The notes under the pieces are model-generated. The model was given only the letters and a program-made list of their open reading frames with translations. It did no database searches and was not told the origin of the DNA. Shown in pieces: positions 11,101 to 24,165 of a stretch of DNA of 62,155 nt. The DNA is from Symsagittifera roscoffensis. Taxonomy: Eukaryota > Xenacoelomorpha > Acoela > Convolutidae. The DNA is taken from contig NC_087068.1 of assembly GCF_963678635.1 (NCBI RefSeq), positions 18,605,872-18,668,026 of the forward strand, given 5' to 3'. The translations under genes and the position numbers were made by a program. Numbering within the stretch: the first letter of the stretch is position 1; every line of letters begins with the position of its first letter.

Positions 11101-12599
11101 TTGGGCAAAAAAAGCACTGAAATCAAAAAAGGAAAAAAATTGAAAAAAAGTCAAACTGCCAAACTTTTACGTGCCAAACTTGCCAAACTTTTACCGTTAA
11201 AAAAGCAAAACAAATTTGGAAAACCTTAAGCATCCCGCATTTAAATACATAATAGATAAAAGATATATAATCTGCTAAACTTAAGTAAGTTTCGCTCTCC
11301 AGTTTTTCCGAAAGCTAAAGTGGTGCCAAAAATTAGGATTTTTTTGTTTCGAAAGTATAAATTAGTTTTTAGATTTCGCAGTGACATTAAAACACGACTG
11401 TTTGCTATGTTACGCTTCTATGCGTATATGTTATAAGTTTCTATGTAATGATTTTTTTTATTTTTGCGTGTTTTACGAGGTAAGGCGTAATTTTCTGTGT
11501 CATGACAAAAACTTCAAGACAAAAATTTTGTTTTTCTGTGCAAAATGCCTCGGAATTGAGCTATTATTTAGGTTTGACGGTTTGTCCCCGGCTGGTCACC
11601 AAAAAATCGTTTCGTACGGAGTACAGTGTGGTGGCGTCATATTGAACTTGTTTTATTCCCTGTGGGGATTCAAAAAAAAAGCTGATCCGTATCAGGTTTT
11701 CAACCATCCGTCAGTATTTCATGATGATGTACATTGTACACAAACTTGATGGCATCCAAAGTAATTATATTGCAGTTCTCACTTTGCCTTATTTGAGTGT
11801 CAGAGAAGAATGATTTTTTTTTCATTTAAAAACTTTCATAATTTTTTAATCAACAAAATTGAATTTTTTTATTGCAACATTGTTATTAAGCAAGTGTTAG
11901 TCGCGCAATTTTTCTTGGTTATTTGTATAATTACGAAACGTTATAATACTGGTTATAATTTTATTTTCACATAAAATTAAATTGTTTCCATAGGTTACCA
12001 AAAAGCGATCTTAACTAAAAACAGATCCTCACTAAAAATAGATAAAAAGATTCCTTAAAATTGAATTTTATAATCTTATAAATTAAGCTACTGTTGAGTA
12101 TGTTTGAATTTGCGATTTGAATTTGATTCCAAATTAGAAATGGTTTTTGCTTGAAACTGAAGTTTCGTAGTTCTGTTGTTGGTGAGTATTCAACCAACCA
12201 CCATATTTACAAACTGCCATATGTTGAAATTAAAACTAATTCTGGCTTACGTAAATTACATAAAAATTACGTAACAATTACCCCCAACAAATGGTTCTCT
12301 GATGTTAAGTTGCATAATATTTTTTTTCGGCTTGTTGGAAGGTTATCTTTTTTTCGGTTGGTTAGCCCTTACCACTTTATCTGTTCTCGTCGATTGTGTT
12401 GCTCTCTTACTTGATTTTTGTTTATGCTGGTAGTAATTTATGTTTGATTTTCCATAGATAACAGACTTTTTCTCAATCAAGGAACAAGAAAACCGACAGT
12501 ACCATTTATTCCAGCTTAATATTGGATGGAAAAAAATCGGTTTCCTTCTGTCACAGCAGGTCTTGGTGGTACAATGTTTTTCAAGCGTTAATGTTAAAT
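11101..12599. other. AT-rich stretch without a recognised gene
   Basis: The stretch has a plus-strand frame of 122 codons (11,381-11,749) rich in Cys and Phe, which I do not recognise. Further short frames lie at 12,015-12,414. None shows a domain motif, and base composition does not separate them from their surroundings. I see no RNA gene here. Confidence 0.4.
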
Positions 12600-14655
12600 T
12601 CGTTGTTAATTTTCTCAGTAGTTTTGCTCGGTAGTGCAGATGAGGTTGTTACTGACTAAAGCGTTCATTAAAATAATCAGTTTTTGATATCAGTGGTTTT
12701 TTTATCGATTGTAATGATATAATAGCGCAATCCACTTTTCTTATTACGTTTTTAACGTCTCCCTGGAAGGCGAGAGTTTTATTTAGGATTACCCCCAAAT
12801 ACTTTTTTTTGGAGCTTGCACTCCTATTTTGTTGTCATCTAACACTATACTGAACTCTCTATGCGGCTTCTGCCTTGATGTTATTGCTCAACTTTATCAT
12901 CTCAGTTCTGTATGTGTTGAGTTTAGAAAATGTTTTGTGAATTATACTAGATACCATCTTTGACCGAATTTTTTAATAGCTGTAGTATCGTTTTGCTATT
13001 TTCGGCAAAATGTTCGCTTCAGACATTTATGTGTTAGGATGAATGTGTTGCGGTCCCAAAAATCAAGTTTGCGGTACAATTAGTGGGACGAGATCCAATG
13101 AGATTCAGTATTGTTTTCTTCAGTTTTTTTGATTTCTCTTCCTTATCAAGCTCTGAATCAATTTAAGCTACGCATATGTTTTATCCCATGATTTGCGTAA
13201 GAAATCAATGCAATAGAGAATTACATCCAACAATAAGTTTGAGGTTCTTGAACGAAATTGTGTGTTTTAAAGTAGGTTGTTTGATAGAAAATATTCACTG
13301 ATTTGTTTGTTTTGTAATTTCTCAAAAATTTTCGACAATGCGCCTGTTATGCTGATTGGTTTAAACTTTTCTTCTATTTCTCGGTAGTTTTTCTTGTTAT
13401 ACTGCGGTACATTCTTTTTTCATGTATTCACTTTTAAGAATTGAGGTGTGGGTATATTTCATTGCATCCATCTTTCAGAGCCTAGCTGGAAGATCAGAAT
13501 GTCCGGGTGATTAATTTGCATTTAGATGTATTAGTTCTTTTTCACAATCAAAATCCTTCACAAACCAGAAAAGAAATTTGTCTGCCTTCTGTTTAAGTCC
13601 TTCTGTTGACTTAACAGCGTTGGCAATATCTTTTTTTTTCACAAAACATCCGAGTCCGGAAAACTTGTATTTTTTTGAATTTTCCTTTTTGAAGTTGATT
13701 GTTATTGCTTTACCGAATAAACATTCAGAAGTATGATTTTATTTATTGATTCTTTCGAGTTTCTAGTGTCATTTTTTATTCCTATTCTGTCGCTCATTCA
13801 ATTTGGGATTAAATAAATCCGATATGAAACTATCGTCCTTGAGGTTGATGTTTGATTGTCATTACGGCTGTAGATTGTTGTAGGTGGTTCGCATTTTTTA
13901 GCCAGTTTTTTACAATGAAATTGAAAGTAATTAAATATCTTTGTGTGTTGTTTTGCCTGTAGAAAACTCCCAAACTCAGCTTTTTAGGGCCGTTTTTACC
14001 TCTTTTCTTTTTAGATATTTTGATCTATCGTAGGTTGTGCGCGTAAACGGCAAAGTTTAACCAATTGATTTTTATCCAAACATCAAAATTGTAGCTAAAG
14101 TGTTGGTTTAAATTTGGGTGTGAAATTTATTTTCATTTCGGTTGAATTTGAATCTGTGATAATATGGTCAATCAGCGTCTTTGAATGCGTTTGTGTTTGT
14201 TTTTTGACAATTTCTAGGTTATAGAGCGTTAAAAATGTATCCGAAGCTTTTTTTCTTCGTTAATTCAATCGTTGATGTAATAGTCTCCCATAAAAAAAAC
14301 GTTTAATTTATAATATTGTGCTAAGTCAACTGATAGAGCAAGTTATTCGGCAAACTCTGTGAACCCATAAATTGCTTAAAACTTGATCTTTTTCTGTGTT
14401 AACTCCTGTTGCTAAAGAGTAGATTTTCATGTTTTTTTTCACTCTCTCAGTTTCTCTGATATGTCATTAAAAACGCTTCCCTTGTTATGACATCAAATTC
14501 GTTTCCTCTTGTCATTCGAAATTGGTGGTATTTTGCATATAACCACTATTTCAGGTGTCAATTTTTATCAATTCATCAATCTTTGTCAAGAAGCTCGTAA
14601 AAGCTTCAAGTTTTCTCTTTGAAATAGAGTTGGTGCCATCCTGTGTTTCGAGTTT
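12600..14655 (-). pseudogene. Decayed LINE (non-LTR retrotransposon): endonuclease and RT remnants
   Basis: Reading the minus strand from 14.3 kb downward gives, across several frames, the order expected of a LINE ORF2. An endonuclease-like GDYYIN lies near 14,275, then TLIDHIITDSN near 14,160-14,190. RT-like KPISITGALSKIFEK lies near 13,320-13,370, followed by ISEYFLSNNLL, and KYLGVILNKTLAFQGD near 12,750-12,805. Frames shift and stops interrupt throughout, so it is long dead. LINE proteins of this type nick target DNA and copy their own RNA at the nick. The higher-coordinate (5') end stops at the LTR edge at 14,656. The motif order supports Jockey/CR1-like elements in general; I do not assign a clade. 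Confidence 0.65.
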
Positions 14656-15352
14656 TGGGTCTCAGTATCCCCAGACCACGAGGTAACTCCTAAAAACAGG
14701 GCTACTATTATTTATTCTATTACTATTGTTTTTGTTCAGTAGATAAAAATCATCATTTCAATCGAAGATGGATCAACCCCTTCCCTTAACTCCTTGCTTC
14801 TCATCGTCAGAAAATGAATCCAGACGTTAATTAAACTCAATTCAGGAAATAACCAGGAAGTTAAAACTTAGCTTTAAACAGTTTGAGTTCAAGTCTCAAG
14901 ACCCCTCCGGATTCCTGAATCCGGGGAAATAACACCCTTATTTCCTCCCCGGAAGGCTGGTTTCCACCCTTCACCGTTAGTGTGAATGGCCTTGCAACGA
15001 TTGTAGCCACACAATCGTTGCAACTCGGAGCGGTCTCTACTAATACCCTGTCGTATTTTTTTATTTCTTGTCGTCGTTTTTCTCGCAACTATCGTCGTTG
15101 CTGTATTCGCAACTTCTGTCGTTGTTCTGTTTTATTTTGCTTTTCTTCCAAAATGGCCGTTTTTGACGTTTCTCGGAAAATCTGACCTCATCATTCGAAT
15201 CTTTAAAAATTCAAAATACCAGATAATTCTGACATTCACAGTTTGTGTAATCGATCCCATAACGTCGCTAATCTGTTAAAACTGCCAACTCTCAAGGTCA
15301 GCGGCTAATAACTCGAACTGGCCTTTTTTGTCAATTCTGGCCGAATGTCACA
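14656..15352 (-). repeat. 3' LTR of the macro/SGNH element
   Basis: On the sense (minus) strand the LTR starts TGTGACATTCGGCC and ends GAGACCCA. It is 697 bp and aligns end to end with 28,732-29,427, with roughly 42 differences by hand count (about 6%). Just upstream on the sense strand (15,353-15,370) a short purine run, CCGGGGAGTG, could be the polypurine tract. The LTR edge abuts the LINE remnant on the low-coordinate side. Confidence 0.85.
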
Positions 15353-16192
15353 CACTCCCCGGACAGCCCGGTCAAACTCCCCATTGAATCTCGTAGTCGT
15401 CGTAAAATTGGTACAGTGCCATCGAACAGAATTTACAAAATGCACGAAATCACTTTTATCCCCATCATATCGACTCACTGCAGAAAATAAATGGCATCAT
15501 ACTACACTACTATAGCCTTCCAAATTCTTTCACCAATCTGCTTTTTCGAGGATATGACCTAAGATAAAACATTTTTTCTGACTTTCAATGTCAATGCCCT
15601 GATTAAAAATTTTTTCTCCTAGGTTTTTAAAAGGTTTTAGTTTGCAGGACAGTCCTGCCAACCAACAAGCTAAAATTATCCTACTATGTTCCTTCCCTTC
15701 GGAAATTTTAGTTGTTATTGATCCTGAATATTAAAATTAAGGAACTCTGTGGTTAGAAATAACAATAAAACAATCTCCCTCTTCAAGAGATTATTCAAGT
15801 CTTTCTTGTCACCACAAAAGGATCAGTCGTCCTAGTTGATTAACAACAGTCATGCAGGCTGGAATATTTAAATATACTCTTCCATCAAGCCTTTCTAAAT
15901 AAATAGTAAGTGTCTCTAAAGCCACTAACTAAAATCAAAATGCAAATTTATAAATGCAACAAATTTTTTTAATGTTCAAAACTCAACTAAATGTTTTCTT
16001 TCAGTTTTAATTACAACTTGGTTGCTTTGTATCTCATTTGAGTTTTTCTGTCAGATACAAAACAATTCTGAAATTTAACTTCTTCTCTTTCAACACTTCT
16101 TTGTTTTTTCTTTTTTCGTCGTTTAGAAGTTCTAAAACTTCTAAATTCTTCTAATTTCGTTTCTTTTTGCATCTTGTTTTTCGGCCATTCTG
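15353..16192 (-). other. 3' untranslated part of the macro/SGNH element
   Basis: About 840 bases lie between the last recognisable polyprotein codon and the 3' LTR. The composition returns to AT-rich and I see no open frame of note. The part next to the LTR may hold the polypurine tract. I cannot exclude unrelated sequence inserted here. Confidence 0.5.
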
Positions 16193-18208
16193 TCAGTGTT
16201 CCATCTCCTCCTCCTGCGACATTGACTCTGCACTTTCAGTTTCTGTGTCTTGCAAAACATCGGTAGCTATCCTGACGCTGTTGGAAGCAGTCCTCCAACA
16301 CTTCTGCTCTTCTACCCTTTGTTTACAACAAGGTAGGGGGTCAACGTTAGATTCTCTGTTCTGACAGAAGCTGTTGTGGAGGCACAACGTCACGTTTCTC
16401 TCCAAATCTTCCTTCAACATCTCTTCTTTCTCCCTTCCATTACAATCACTCATCCTGGAAGTTGTCTTCACTGCGGTGGTCACCGCCTTCCGATGAGTTA
16501 CAAAAGCTCGCTTGAAAGCTCCTGCTCCAATGTCCAGCTGATACGCACTGTACACTCTGCTGTGCTTCGACATATGCTTCTTAGCATGTTCGTACAACCA
16601 TGCAGTCATGTTGGCTCTAAATCATGGCATCAGACGTCTCCTGGCCCAAATCTTTTTCACTTCCATCGGAATGTTCAAGATTTTGCACATTGTCTCAAAA
16701 AGATCTAAATTTTTTAGACAATCCAATTTCTGCAATTGTTCCCTCTTTGACGCCCCCTGTCTATTGTTCTCCTTCACATGAGCTTCCAGCCATCGTATCG
16801 CTATCATAACTCCCACTATCACTATCGTTATGGGCCGTGATGAGTCTGGTAAACCCATGGAGAGCAGCTCTCCACAGTCCCAGATCAACACTAGATTACT
16901 ACGCCCGGGGTACCACCATGTTTGCAACAAGCTATGGCAGGGAAACTCATCATGTGTTGACATGATGCTCCTCCAATTACGCTTTCCTGAAGCTTCCAGT
17001 AGTGGTTCCACTTCCATCATCACTCGTTGGACTTCATCATTTTTATCTACTGCATTGCAATCCGTGACGATTGATCCTTTCTGCTTCTGTCTCTCAAAGT
17101 CACTGAAGTTGCCACTGGCGTATCCCATGAACTTCCTTCCCAGTATCGCCTCTAACTCTTCTTTAGTTCTCTCCGGAACCGCTGAGAATATTTTACACAG
17201 TAACTTGTAAGACTTTTCTGACATTCTCGCTAGTCTTACGCATTTTGGCACCGAGAAGGCTTGATCCACGATCGTTCTCGTACTTTTCACATCCACAGCT
17301 ACGAAATGCACTGGGTATCTGCTCTTACACATTGGAGCTAATGTCGATCCCACCAAATATCGCGCTCCCGACGGTCTGCGATATGTCTCACTGTGTCGGA
17401 TGTTCATTTCCGCTTCGATTGCTTCCCTCCACCTTCCTATGTGTTTTTGCTCAGTCTGCAAAACTCCTGGGACCACTTCTACACTGATGGTCGTGACCAT
17501 CTCATGCTTTTGTTCTAGATTCAATAGTGACTCTAAAGAACCAAACATGCTGTAGAATCCTAGTGCAGTCAATAGATTCACCTCGGTTCCTCCATCGCAA
17601 TCCGCAATTAGTTCCGTTTTTGTCTTCGCCTTCATCGCAATGTTCCCAAACAAAATCGTCAACTGCTTGTGTTGTTTCTCCAAGGTCTTTACGCAATCCG
17701 GACCTTCACAGACGTGACCTTCCAGTCCACAGACTTCTGCCAGACACCTACCAGGTTTGACCCAGTCCTCTGGTCCCCAGCCAGGCAACTCTACTTTGTC
17801 TTCTCCTTTGCTCCTAGAGGCTGTTGTCATCACGTTATAGATGATATAAAGATCACACTCTGAGTTCAGTTCCCTCTGTACGTCTTGTGTTGCACAAAAT
17901 ATCGAATCAGCATTGGGACACCATGATGGTTTCATCAGTTCCCACACTACCATCAAACTCGTTCTCAGCAGTTCGTCTGAGAATCCCAATCCGAATTCTA
18001 CCCGGTTTTCCGATTTTGGCACTGAAGGCGCAGTCACCTTTTCCTCCAAGACTAGTCCCAGCTTGGCTTGCTGATTAGCAGGGCTTCTTTTTGTTGCAAT
18101 TCTCGACGTCCAGAATCTTAGCAACACTGCTTGCTCGTAATCAAAGAAGCAATCGCGTATGCCCTCATTTAGGAAAGGGTTGTACGCCATCCCTATGATT
18201 CCGGACAC
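16193..18208 (-). pseudogene. C-terminal part of the SGNH polyprotein (one in-frame stop)
   Basis: Two frames of 528 and 138 codons are in the same register, separated by one stop codon near 16,622. Together they cover ~670 residues. I recognise no catalytic domain. The last part has a Cys-containing segment (NVDPLPCCKQ) and ends in a Glu/Ser-rich tail with SMSQEEEME. The preceding fragment (18,246-20,018) joins it through a frameshift, since the gap does not divide by three. Base composition is markedly more GC-rich than the flanks, as in the rest of this polyprotein. Confidence 0.6.
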
Positions 18209-18245
18209 GTAACTGTAGGACTTCTTCCTGATTGGTCCACAGTAT

Positions 18246-20018
18246 TTACATGGATTCCTTAGTGAGCCTCAACTCTTTGTTTGAGAATCTCCTTACCTCG
18301 TCTATTTTCCTCATGGGTTCTAGTTCCACGGGTTCCTTCTTGTTCGCTCGCATTGGTTTGCTTTGATGCATATCCAGCAGTGCTAGCAAGAGCAAGGCTT
18401 TCGCTTGTTCATCGCCTTCATTTAGCATCTTAACACAGGCGTTCAATGCTGGCACTGACATTTGTTCTATCATGAACCGAATGAAACAGAGAGCGTCTCT
18501 TCGCTTCGCGCACGCTATTGCTGCTCCTTCTTGGGTCATCAGATCTCTCACACTGGTCATTAAGAACACTTTCTCCTCTTTCGATCTCTTCCTTTCTTCT
18601 GAATCATATTCTCTACGAGTCAGTCAGATCATGCACCAGGCGAACCTCAGTTGTAACTCAGTTCTCGCGTAACGCACTGCTATCAGAGCAGGTCTCTTCG
18701 GCGTGGTTCTCATCGCTTCTTCGAAAAACCGTAACACTGCCGCTCTCCATGGAAGGCTCACCAACTGCTCTATCGTTTCTGCATTCATCTCGGAAGATAC
18801 CAGAGTCCCGTATGCTTTCTGCTTCAGGGTGGTGCCTTGCATCATGGTTTCCAAATAACCTTCCATGGCACTTTAGTCTTCTAGAGCGATCAAGTGTCCT
18901 CTGGCCAAATTTCTGTATTCCAGCATCTCCATGTATCCATTGGTGAGTTCATCTATTGATACAGTATCCGACACTGTCAGTTGGTTAAATTCCACTGGGA
19001 CTAGCTGTCCTACAACACTTCCTTTTCCATGGTTCATGGGAGACGGTTTGAAGTCTTTCATAGTACTCTCCCCACATTGGCTGAGTATTTCCATTTATAA
19101 TGTTGCTCCAGTCAGAGTGCGGTCACTCTTCTTGGTCTTGTAACCGGTTGACTTTTTTCCCGCCATGAGAATAGGTGGCACCATCGCTACATCAGTCAGT
19201 ATCCTGTCTGTGCCAGGCAATCGATCATCACCTTGTCCCAGATCCATAGCTTCTTCGACTAGCTTTATTTTCGCTGAATTGACAGTTTTTATTGAGATTT
19301 CGGAATCCACATTCGTCTTTCCCGCCTTTCTCAATGTCACCTTGCTGCCCAGTTTCATCTTCATTTCATTAATCTTGTCAATCACAAATTTTGACCGCAT
19401 CGTTCCTCTCCGGGTTCTTGACAGACATACCACTTCTCCTTTGTCTTCTTGCGGCGTCATCTTGATAGGAGATTTTGCTTCACTTTCGTCAGTGGCTGAG
19501 TGGAGCAATAACTCATTCAATCTCCCTTCACACTCATCGAGTTTGTCAAGGACCTCCCGCATAAGTGGTCGGTTGAGACCTAGTTTCAAAATGGACTGGG
19601 TACCGTAGCTCTGAACTACCGTCCAGACCTCTTCCATAAAGGCTACTCTGTCCATTCTACATCCCGTCCGATTTTCATGGTCCCTGTGATGCACCTCCCA
19701 CTCTTCTTCGGACAACGTTCCCAAGATATGTACTCTGGCAGCGCCTTCTATCCTTCTTCTCCTTGGTGATTCCATGAGGAGTCTCTACTCTGTATCTTTA
19801 GAATTGCTCGGAGAGCCGCTCTCCGGCAGATTCCGGCTCGTTTCCATAAAGGCTGACGGTGGTTTCAGCGTGGAAGTACCCTCGTCTGCTGGCTCAGTCG
19901 TTTCTAACGCATCCGCACCGTTTTCAAAATCACTGAAGAAATTGAAATCTAGGCTGGCTACTCCTCCTGTCGATGCCTTATCGTCTTCTTTCTCGGCCTG
20001 ATCGGGTTCCTGTTGCAT
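18246..20018 (-). pseudogene. Middle part of the SGNH polyprotein (single frame, four stops)
   Basis: Pieces of 77, 226, 73, 80 and 107 codons are all in one reading frame and are split only by stop codons near 19,785, 19,095, 18,873 and 18,624. That shows an originally continuous ORF decaying by point mutation. The first piece is acidic and Glu/Asp/Ser-rich. The middle is Lys/Arg-rich with RRRRIEG and helical segments, and the last piece is helical and Leu/Ala-rich. I recognise no enzyme here. A structural or nucleic-acid-binding role is possible but is only a guess from charge. Confidence 0.6.
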
Positions 20019-21049
20019 AGCTTCCTCCGATCGACGGCTTCCTGTCCATCATCTCCTTCTGGTTTCTCTTTCGAAGTTGAGGGCCCTTGTTTTTCACTTC
20101 TGGCCCCTTCCGGAAATTTTGGTATGACTAGCTTAACAGCTGACAGATCTTCTTCCTCTCCATAGATTATTTTGACCTCTTCATATCCGAAGGGTGCTAG
20201 CAAAGCTCTCGTCTGTAGCGTTCCTCCCACCGTTAACTCAGGCTTCACACTCGTCAAGATCAGGAAAGACTCTGGTAATTCAGCTCTGCCTCTCATTTTC
20301 ATAGGCGCTAGATCCAGTTTCGCCCACTCCTTGTCAAATCCTCCAGGCTTCGAGGTCGCTGCGTTGCTTATCCGCCTTCTCGTTGCTTGATCCGTGTAAA
20401 CAAATTGCGTATACTGCAACACTGCGGCATTCCTGTCCACAAAACACGGATCCATCGTTTCCGAGAATTTCGCCACTCTCCTTTCATTTGTCTCAAACGC
20501 TCTCAACCTGGGAGTTTGCACTACGGAGACTGCTCTGAGCAACATCCTTCTTATCAGTGGGAATTCAGGGATTTCATCAGGCAACTTCTTGTAATCACCC
20601 CAACCTTTCGTCTCTTCTCTCACCTTGTGGTACGCCGCAGTGAGTCGAGGAATTCTCGTAATCTCGCCATTTGTTTCGTCATAGGGCCTTAGGTTCCAGA
20701 GCTTCGGGAACACCTCAATGTGCCCTCTGTCCACTTCTCCCAGGCGATCTCAGAAGTGATCATTGAAATTGACGACCGTCATTTCTGGCTCCGATATCTT
20801 GGCAAACAACAGATCTTCGCTCATGAGTTCTCGCAATACGTGCTGCTCAGACCAATTCAGCGCACTTCCGTCCACTGCTGATATGAGGTTCAGGTGCAGC
20901 ACCGACCTCCTGTATGCTTCCACCTTAACATCAGGGAACGCAAACGTGACTGCTGGTCCGTATATGACTGTCACGAACTCCGTGGCTCCTCTAATCAACG
21001 CTAAGGGATCGGTCCTCATAGCTAAGCTCAGATCAGTTAACAGGGGCAT
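19958..21049 (-). pseudogene. SGNH polyprotein fragment of unknown function
   Basis: Frames of 99 and 258 codons share a register and are separated by a single stop near 20,750. The C-terminal ~20 codons of this register overlap the start of the next fragment (20,018) in another register, which marks a frameshift near 20,010. Visible features are several Trp and Pro residues, a KMRGRAELPESFLIL stretch and a charged Lys/Glu tail. No family is recognised. Confidence 0.55.
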
Positions 21050-21216
21050 GCCCCCAACATGTCGTCGTACGTCTTCCTCTCACTGGATTGTTTCATCCTT
21101 GGCTGTTCCAAAGCGATTCTGCTGCAGGAGGTACTGGATAAGAGTATGTCTCAAATCTCGTATCTCATTCCAGGAATTCGTAGCTCGCTTCACGTCGAAC
21201 TTCCTCACATTCTCTC

Positions 21217-21471
21217 TCATCTGCTCAAATTCATCAGCCCTCCCAAGTTTCCATGCGTTATTGCAATCAACGTTAGAAGTCCGTCTAATCGCAGGTTTTG
21301 AATTCCTTCGGTGAGCAGTACAACCGGTCCTTTCATAAATTTTTCTGCTCCAAACGTCACGAACAAGGCTAGTAGTTCAACGATCGATACTTCCACTACG
21401 GCTTGGAGGAATTCCTTTATCAAATATCGGGAAAGTTTTGGGTAAATTCTCGCCAGAAGGTTGCGGTCCAT
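21217..21471 (-). pseudogene. Short SGNH polyprotein fragment in a shifted frame
   Basis: This 84-codon frame overlaps the last ~50 bases of the preceding fragment in another register. It looks like the ancestral continuation after a frameshift near 21,440. It is helical and hydrophobic, with VVEVSIVELLALFVTFGAEK. Between 21,217 and 21,049 the frame changes again. No function can be inferred. Confidence 0.5.
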
Positions 21472-22667
21472 CCGGCTCCTAGCCCTTCCAGCATGCTATC
21501 AGTCCGGTCAAAGCCTTCTTCCCCCTTCATTTTCTGGCTCCAGAAAGCTTCCAGGGTAACTTGGCACACTCTGTTCACAAATTCGGCTGATTTCTCTTCA
21601 GCATTTTCGGCCAGGTTCACCTCTTTCACTAAATAGGCATGGATCTTCTTGATCATCACGGGGCCTTGCTTAAAAGCATCCGCTCCCAATACTGCTGTCC
21701 GATGGGTTAAGTGCAGCCACTGGTTAGCCTCTGGTTTCGTCCTCAGAACCATCGCTTCCAAGTGAGCTCTGGTCTCTTTGGAGTTGTTCCTCCTCTCTCC
21801 TTCCTCTCTTACTTCCATTCCTCGGAACCATAAATCGTTCGACATCGCTACAATTACTCGATGGTCATCGTCAATTCCCGGCTTCAATTTAAGTTGTCTA
21901 CTGAAGTTGGACAGTTCGAACCCCAGCACTTCGTCCAATACTAGCATGTGTAGTGAATGGTCCTTGAATCCTCTCATCGCAATCGAGATTTCCGACCACA
22001 CGGCAGGTATTTCAGCTCTGAGTGGCCTCAGACTCTCCATCTCTATCTCGCGATTTGGAGCAGATGGGATCACATCAATTTTACCTTCCGAGAGCAAAGC
22101 CACAATCGCATACACGAACTTCAGTCCATCCGGGAGATGTGCATATCCCGGAGACAAGGCAAACACGTATCTGGGTGTTATTTTAGTGAAGGCACCCTCT
22201 TTCAGGGTATCCTCTTCTTCACCCATTGACTCGAGGATATCTTTTATAGCTGGCCATACAGCGGCTTCGGCTCTCGTAGGCTCTCTGAGTCTGCTCAGGA
22301 AACCTCTGCTGTGTAGGTGGTCATTGATGCCAGCGAACACAATTGTGATTGGGTTCACATCTGTCTGCCTTTGCACTCCGATCGCCATCGACACGGATTG
22401 TTTTAGGTCTAGGTCGACCGCTGCCAACATTATCACATCAGGACAAAACACAGACTTGGAGGTATATACGAAGTCTGAATTCGCGACTATCATGATCTTG
22501 GCCTTCCTCATTTCTGCCTTGTCGTATGCAGCAAAGATGGTCTCATCTTTCTTTATCGCCTTCAACCCACCGTAACTCTGAACATCACCTTCCTGATTCA
22601 CTTGTTTCGGATACGCTCTTTCTTTCACGTGGCCTGGGGGTGCTTTCACCTGCCTGAACATCTTCAC
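21420..22667 (-). pseudogene. Second, degenerate SGNH-like segment of the polyprotein
   Basis: This 415-codon frame is in register with the SGNH fragment upstream (22,863-24,113); two stops lie in the 65-codon gap between them. Around residue 111 it reads IVFAGINDHLHSRG, which resembles the block III G-x-N-D of SGNH hydrolases. It follows a strand like the one that usually carries the nucleophile block (VIMLAAVDLDL), but there is no G-D-S. I see no D-x-x-H block. It may be a catalytically dead internal duplicate of the first SGNH domain, or an unrelated domain with a chance match. Confidence 0.45.
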
Positions 22668-22862
22668 ATGCTAACCAATTGGCGCTCTCGTCGTCAGGAA
22701 TCTTCCAGGTATCTCTTCTCGATTTCCTTCGTCGTGATTCAGTTTCACGTCTTGTAACGATCTTGCATTCACTGGACGCATTTTATTGTTCGAGGACAGT
22801 CCCTCTAGGTCGGCAAACCTCAAGGCAGTTGTAGAGCTGAAGTTTATACCAGCAGCTGTTAA

Positions 22863-24113
22863 TCAGTCCACGCCTGTTATTGAGTACAGTCCGTTGACGG
22901 ACAATCTCGCTCCGTTCAACATCCTCATGACATCTGCTGCAAAGCTCACCGTCTGAAGATTCAGTTTCATCAGATCATCCTTATATATGTGCCAGGGAGA
23001 AGGTATGGCCCTCGACCACATCAGAGAGCTCCTGTTTGGGCGTCGCTCCTCTCGACTGGTGCTCGTCGTCTCTGATCTCGTATCCGATCTAGAAGTGCTG
23101 GTCGTTTCCGCTGTCGGGTTGACAGGCCCTAGTCTTCGTCTAGGATTGATAATTTTTCTCAAAGGCGCTTCCCCCAATCGATCTTGTACGTCCGTTCTTT
23201 GCCCGGGTTTGCTAGAGCTTTGCGGCCTATAGATAGTCACGGCTGGGACCGTACCCAAATGTGTTTCTAAGTTAGGAGGCACAAAGGTTGAAATTGCTGG
23301 TTTACTCGATGTCTCTTCCTTCTTCAGCACTCCCGTGTCAAAGAATTCTACTTCCATTTCATCCAGTTGCTCTTGGAAGACTCTGTTCAACCAGGCTTGT
23401 CCCTCGATGCTGTCAAAATGGATGCCGTCAGTAGTCAGTCTGGCTTGATCCATAGCTCTCAGCTCGTGCTCAATATCCACAAGGATCATCCGTCCAGCAT
23501 TCCGACTCGCAAGATTCCTCAGGATGTTAGTCCACCTGATCGCTCCTTCATTATGTCTCCTCCCTGCTGCTGTCAACATCTTCGTGCTCATTGGTACAGT
23601 GCCGACGGTCATTACCGCGCAGTTGAACTTCTGCCAGAGAGTAGTAAATAGGCACACCATCATCGATTCCCATAGTGCCTCTTCCTCATCTGCGCTTCTC
23701 GAGATATTATTTGTCCCCACTAGGATCATTACGTTAGGGATTCTCCTGTGGTTCATGAGCTCCACCATCCGAAATAACTGGGCTATCGTTGCGCCTCCAA
23801 ACGCCACCGCCGTGGTCATCCAGGAAGTCCTCAAATTTTGGAGCAGTCTGACCAAGCTGTCCCCCAGTATCAGATGTGATGTTCCAAGTGGCAGTTGCTG
23901 CGGGTTTACTGCTGGGTTCCAAGTCGCTCGATTGAAGCAGGCTCTCGGTTCCGTATCCGGAACTCCTGTGAAGCTATACTTCAACTGATTGTTCTTTTGC
24001 ACGTCAATCACTCGGGAAACTTTCTTCGCCGGTATCTCTTGTATTTTCCTGTCTGAGACCCTAGAGCTCCTTGTTGATGATGTTGCATTGCTAACTCCCT
24101 CTCTGGTCATCAC
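22863..24113 (-). pseudogene. SGNH/GDSL-type hydrolase segment of the polyprotein
   Basis: The 416-codon frame contains the three hallmark blocks of SGNH esterases in the right order. They are LILGDSLVRLL with the nucleophile serine near residue 86, ILVGTNNISR with the block III asparagine near 135, and TTDGIHFDS with Asp 229 and His 232. Spacing fits a ~170-residue SGNH fold. The C-terminal third is Ser/Thr/Arg-rich and looks disordered. SGNH/GDSL domains are known in ORF1 of some LINEs and in an extra ORF of bdelloid rotifer LTR elements, where membrane targeting has been suggested. The active site survives although the frame is broken on both sides. Confidence 0.75.
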
Positions 24114-24165
24114 GTCTTGGGAGAGTTGTACTCTGCCCGTGTCATCGATTGTTCCATTCCTGTTG

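Noticed and set aside
16376-16708. 110-codon plus-strand frame and many similar plus-strand frames between 16.3 and 24.2 kb
   Set aside because: They are antisense to the decayed SGNH polyprotein, whose minus-strand fragments carry the recognisable motifs.
21778-22575. 265-codon plus-strand frame
   Set aside because: It is antisense to the 415-codon polyprotein fragment with G-x-N-D; the plus frame shows no domain motif and reflects the GC-richer codon pattern of the other strand.
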